A program made the position numbers and the translations under genes. Positions 4,751-5,027 of a DNA stretch of 5,027 nt are shown piece after piece. Origin of the DNA: Oscillospiraceae bacterium (lineage in GTDB: Bacteria > Bacillota > Clostridia > Oscillospirales > Ruminococcaceae); the NCBI GenBank assembly GCA_031285645.1, contig JAITVU010000090.1:1-5027 (forward strand), written 5' to 3'. The notes under the pieces are model-generated. The model saw only the letters and a list, made by a program, of their open reading frames with translations, searched no databases and was not told the origin of the DNA. Numbering within the stretch: position 1 is the stretch's first letter; the number at the start of each line of letters is the position of its first letter.

Positions 4751-5027
4751 ATGGTGCAACGCAATATTGTTACCTACATCATTCTCAGCATCGTAACCTG
4801 CGGCATTTTCGGCATTTACTGGTATTACTGCATTGCCAACGATCTTTACAACGCGCGCAATCAAACCATACCCACCACGCCTATTGTCACGATCATTGTA
4901 AACATTGTGACCTGTGGGATCTACGGTATATACGTTTATTTTAAATGGGGCCAGGTTATGCCCGAAATTTGCGCCGAAAAAGGCGTAACGGTCGAGGACC
5001 GCTCCATTGTTTATCTTCTTATATCCC
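4751..5027 (+). CDS. DUF4234-type small membrane protein, 3' end outside the window
   Basis: The ATG follows a perfect GGAGGG (4739-4744) at six bases. The 92 visible codons stay open to the window edge. The protein has two membrane segments, residues about 6-26 and 44-64, each containing the same motif: VTCGIFGIY (15-23) and VTCGIYGIY (53-61). A third segment seems to start near residue 86. A polar, aromatic-rich loop (IANDLYN, 28-34) separates the first two. This pattern, the (S/N)IVTCGI(F/Y)GIY signature in a small protein, is that of the DUF4234 family, which has no established function. The promoter at 4692-4720 suggests its own transcription unit, so its neighbours say little about its role. 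It is truncated only by the window boundary; no frameshift is visible. Confidence 0.8.
   Translation, partial: MVQRNIVTYIILSIVTCGIFGIYWYYCIANDLYNARNQTIPTTPIVTIIVNIVTCGIYGIYVYFKWGQVMPEICAEKGVTVEDRSIVYLLIS

Overview
The window looks like a chromosomal segment of a moderately GC-rich clostridial Firmicute. The evidence is a DnaD-family primosome protein followed by a DnaC/DnaI-type helicase loader with a Cys4 cluster, a type III pantothenate kinase next to an ECF-type vitamin transporter subunit, purine-rich Shine-Dalgarno sites (GGAGG, AAAGGA) and sigma-A-like promoters with TATAAT boxes. Family assignments come from recognised motifs. The taxon is inferred and not fixed below the class level.

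Layout: positions 1-37 carry the tail of something upstream, ending in a GC-rich hairpin terminator. Positions 38-401 hold no convincing gene. They contain an AT-rich perfect palindrome overlapping a good promoter (164-192, + strand) and a long near-perfect inverted repeat (301-371) that can act as a bidirectional terminator. On the minus strand follows a two-gene unit, coaX (1858 to 1082) then panT (1025 to 402), with 56 bases between the genes. Positions 1859-2404 are a divergent control region: a minus-strand promoter near 2013-2042 for coaX, and a plus-strand extended -10 box near 2120-2128 for the replication genes. The replication genes therefore appear to have a leader of about 270 bases with many hairpins.

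On the plus strand come dnaD-like (2405-3451) and dnaC/dnaI-like (3588-4592), then a possible terminator, a strong promoter (4692-4720), and the first 92 codons of a DUF4234-type small membrane protein that runs off the right edge.

Functionally, panT should bring pantothenate into the cell with a shared ECF energising module (not in the window), and coaX should phosphorylate it as the first step to coenzyme A. The DnaD-like and DnaC-like proteins should act together to load the replicative helicase. No defence system, phage, transposase, CRISPR array, tRNA or rRNA is visible. The most interesting observations are the apparent hairpin-bridged ribosome binding site of dnaD, the substitutions in the nucleotide-binding motif of CoaX, and the promoter/palindrome/hairpin unit at 140-371, which could encode a small RNA.
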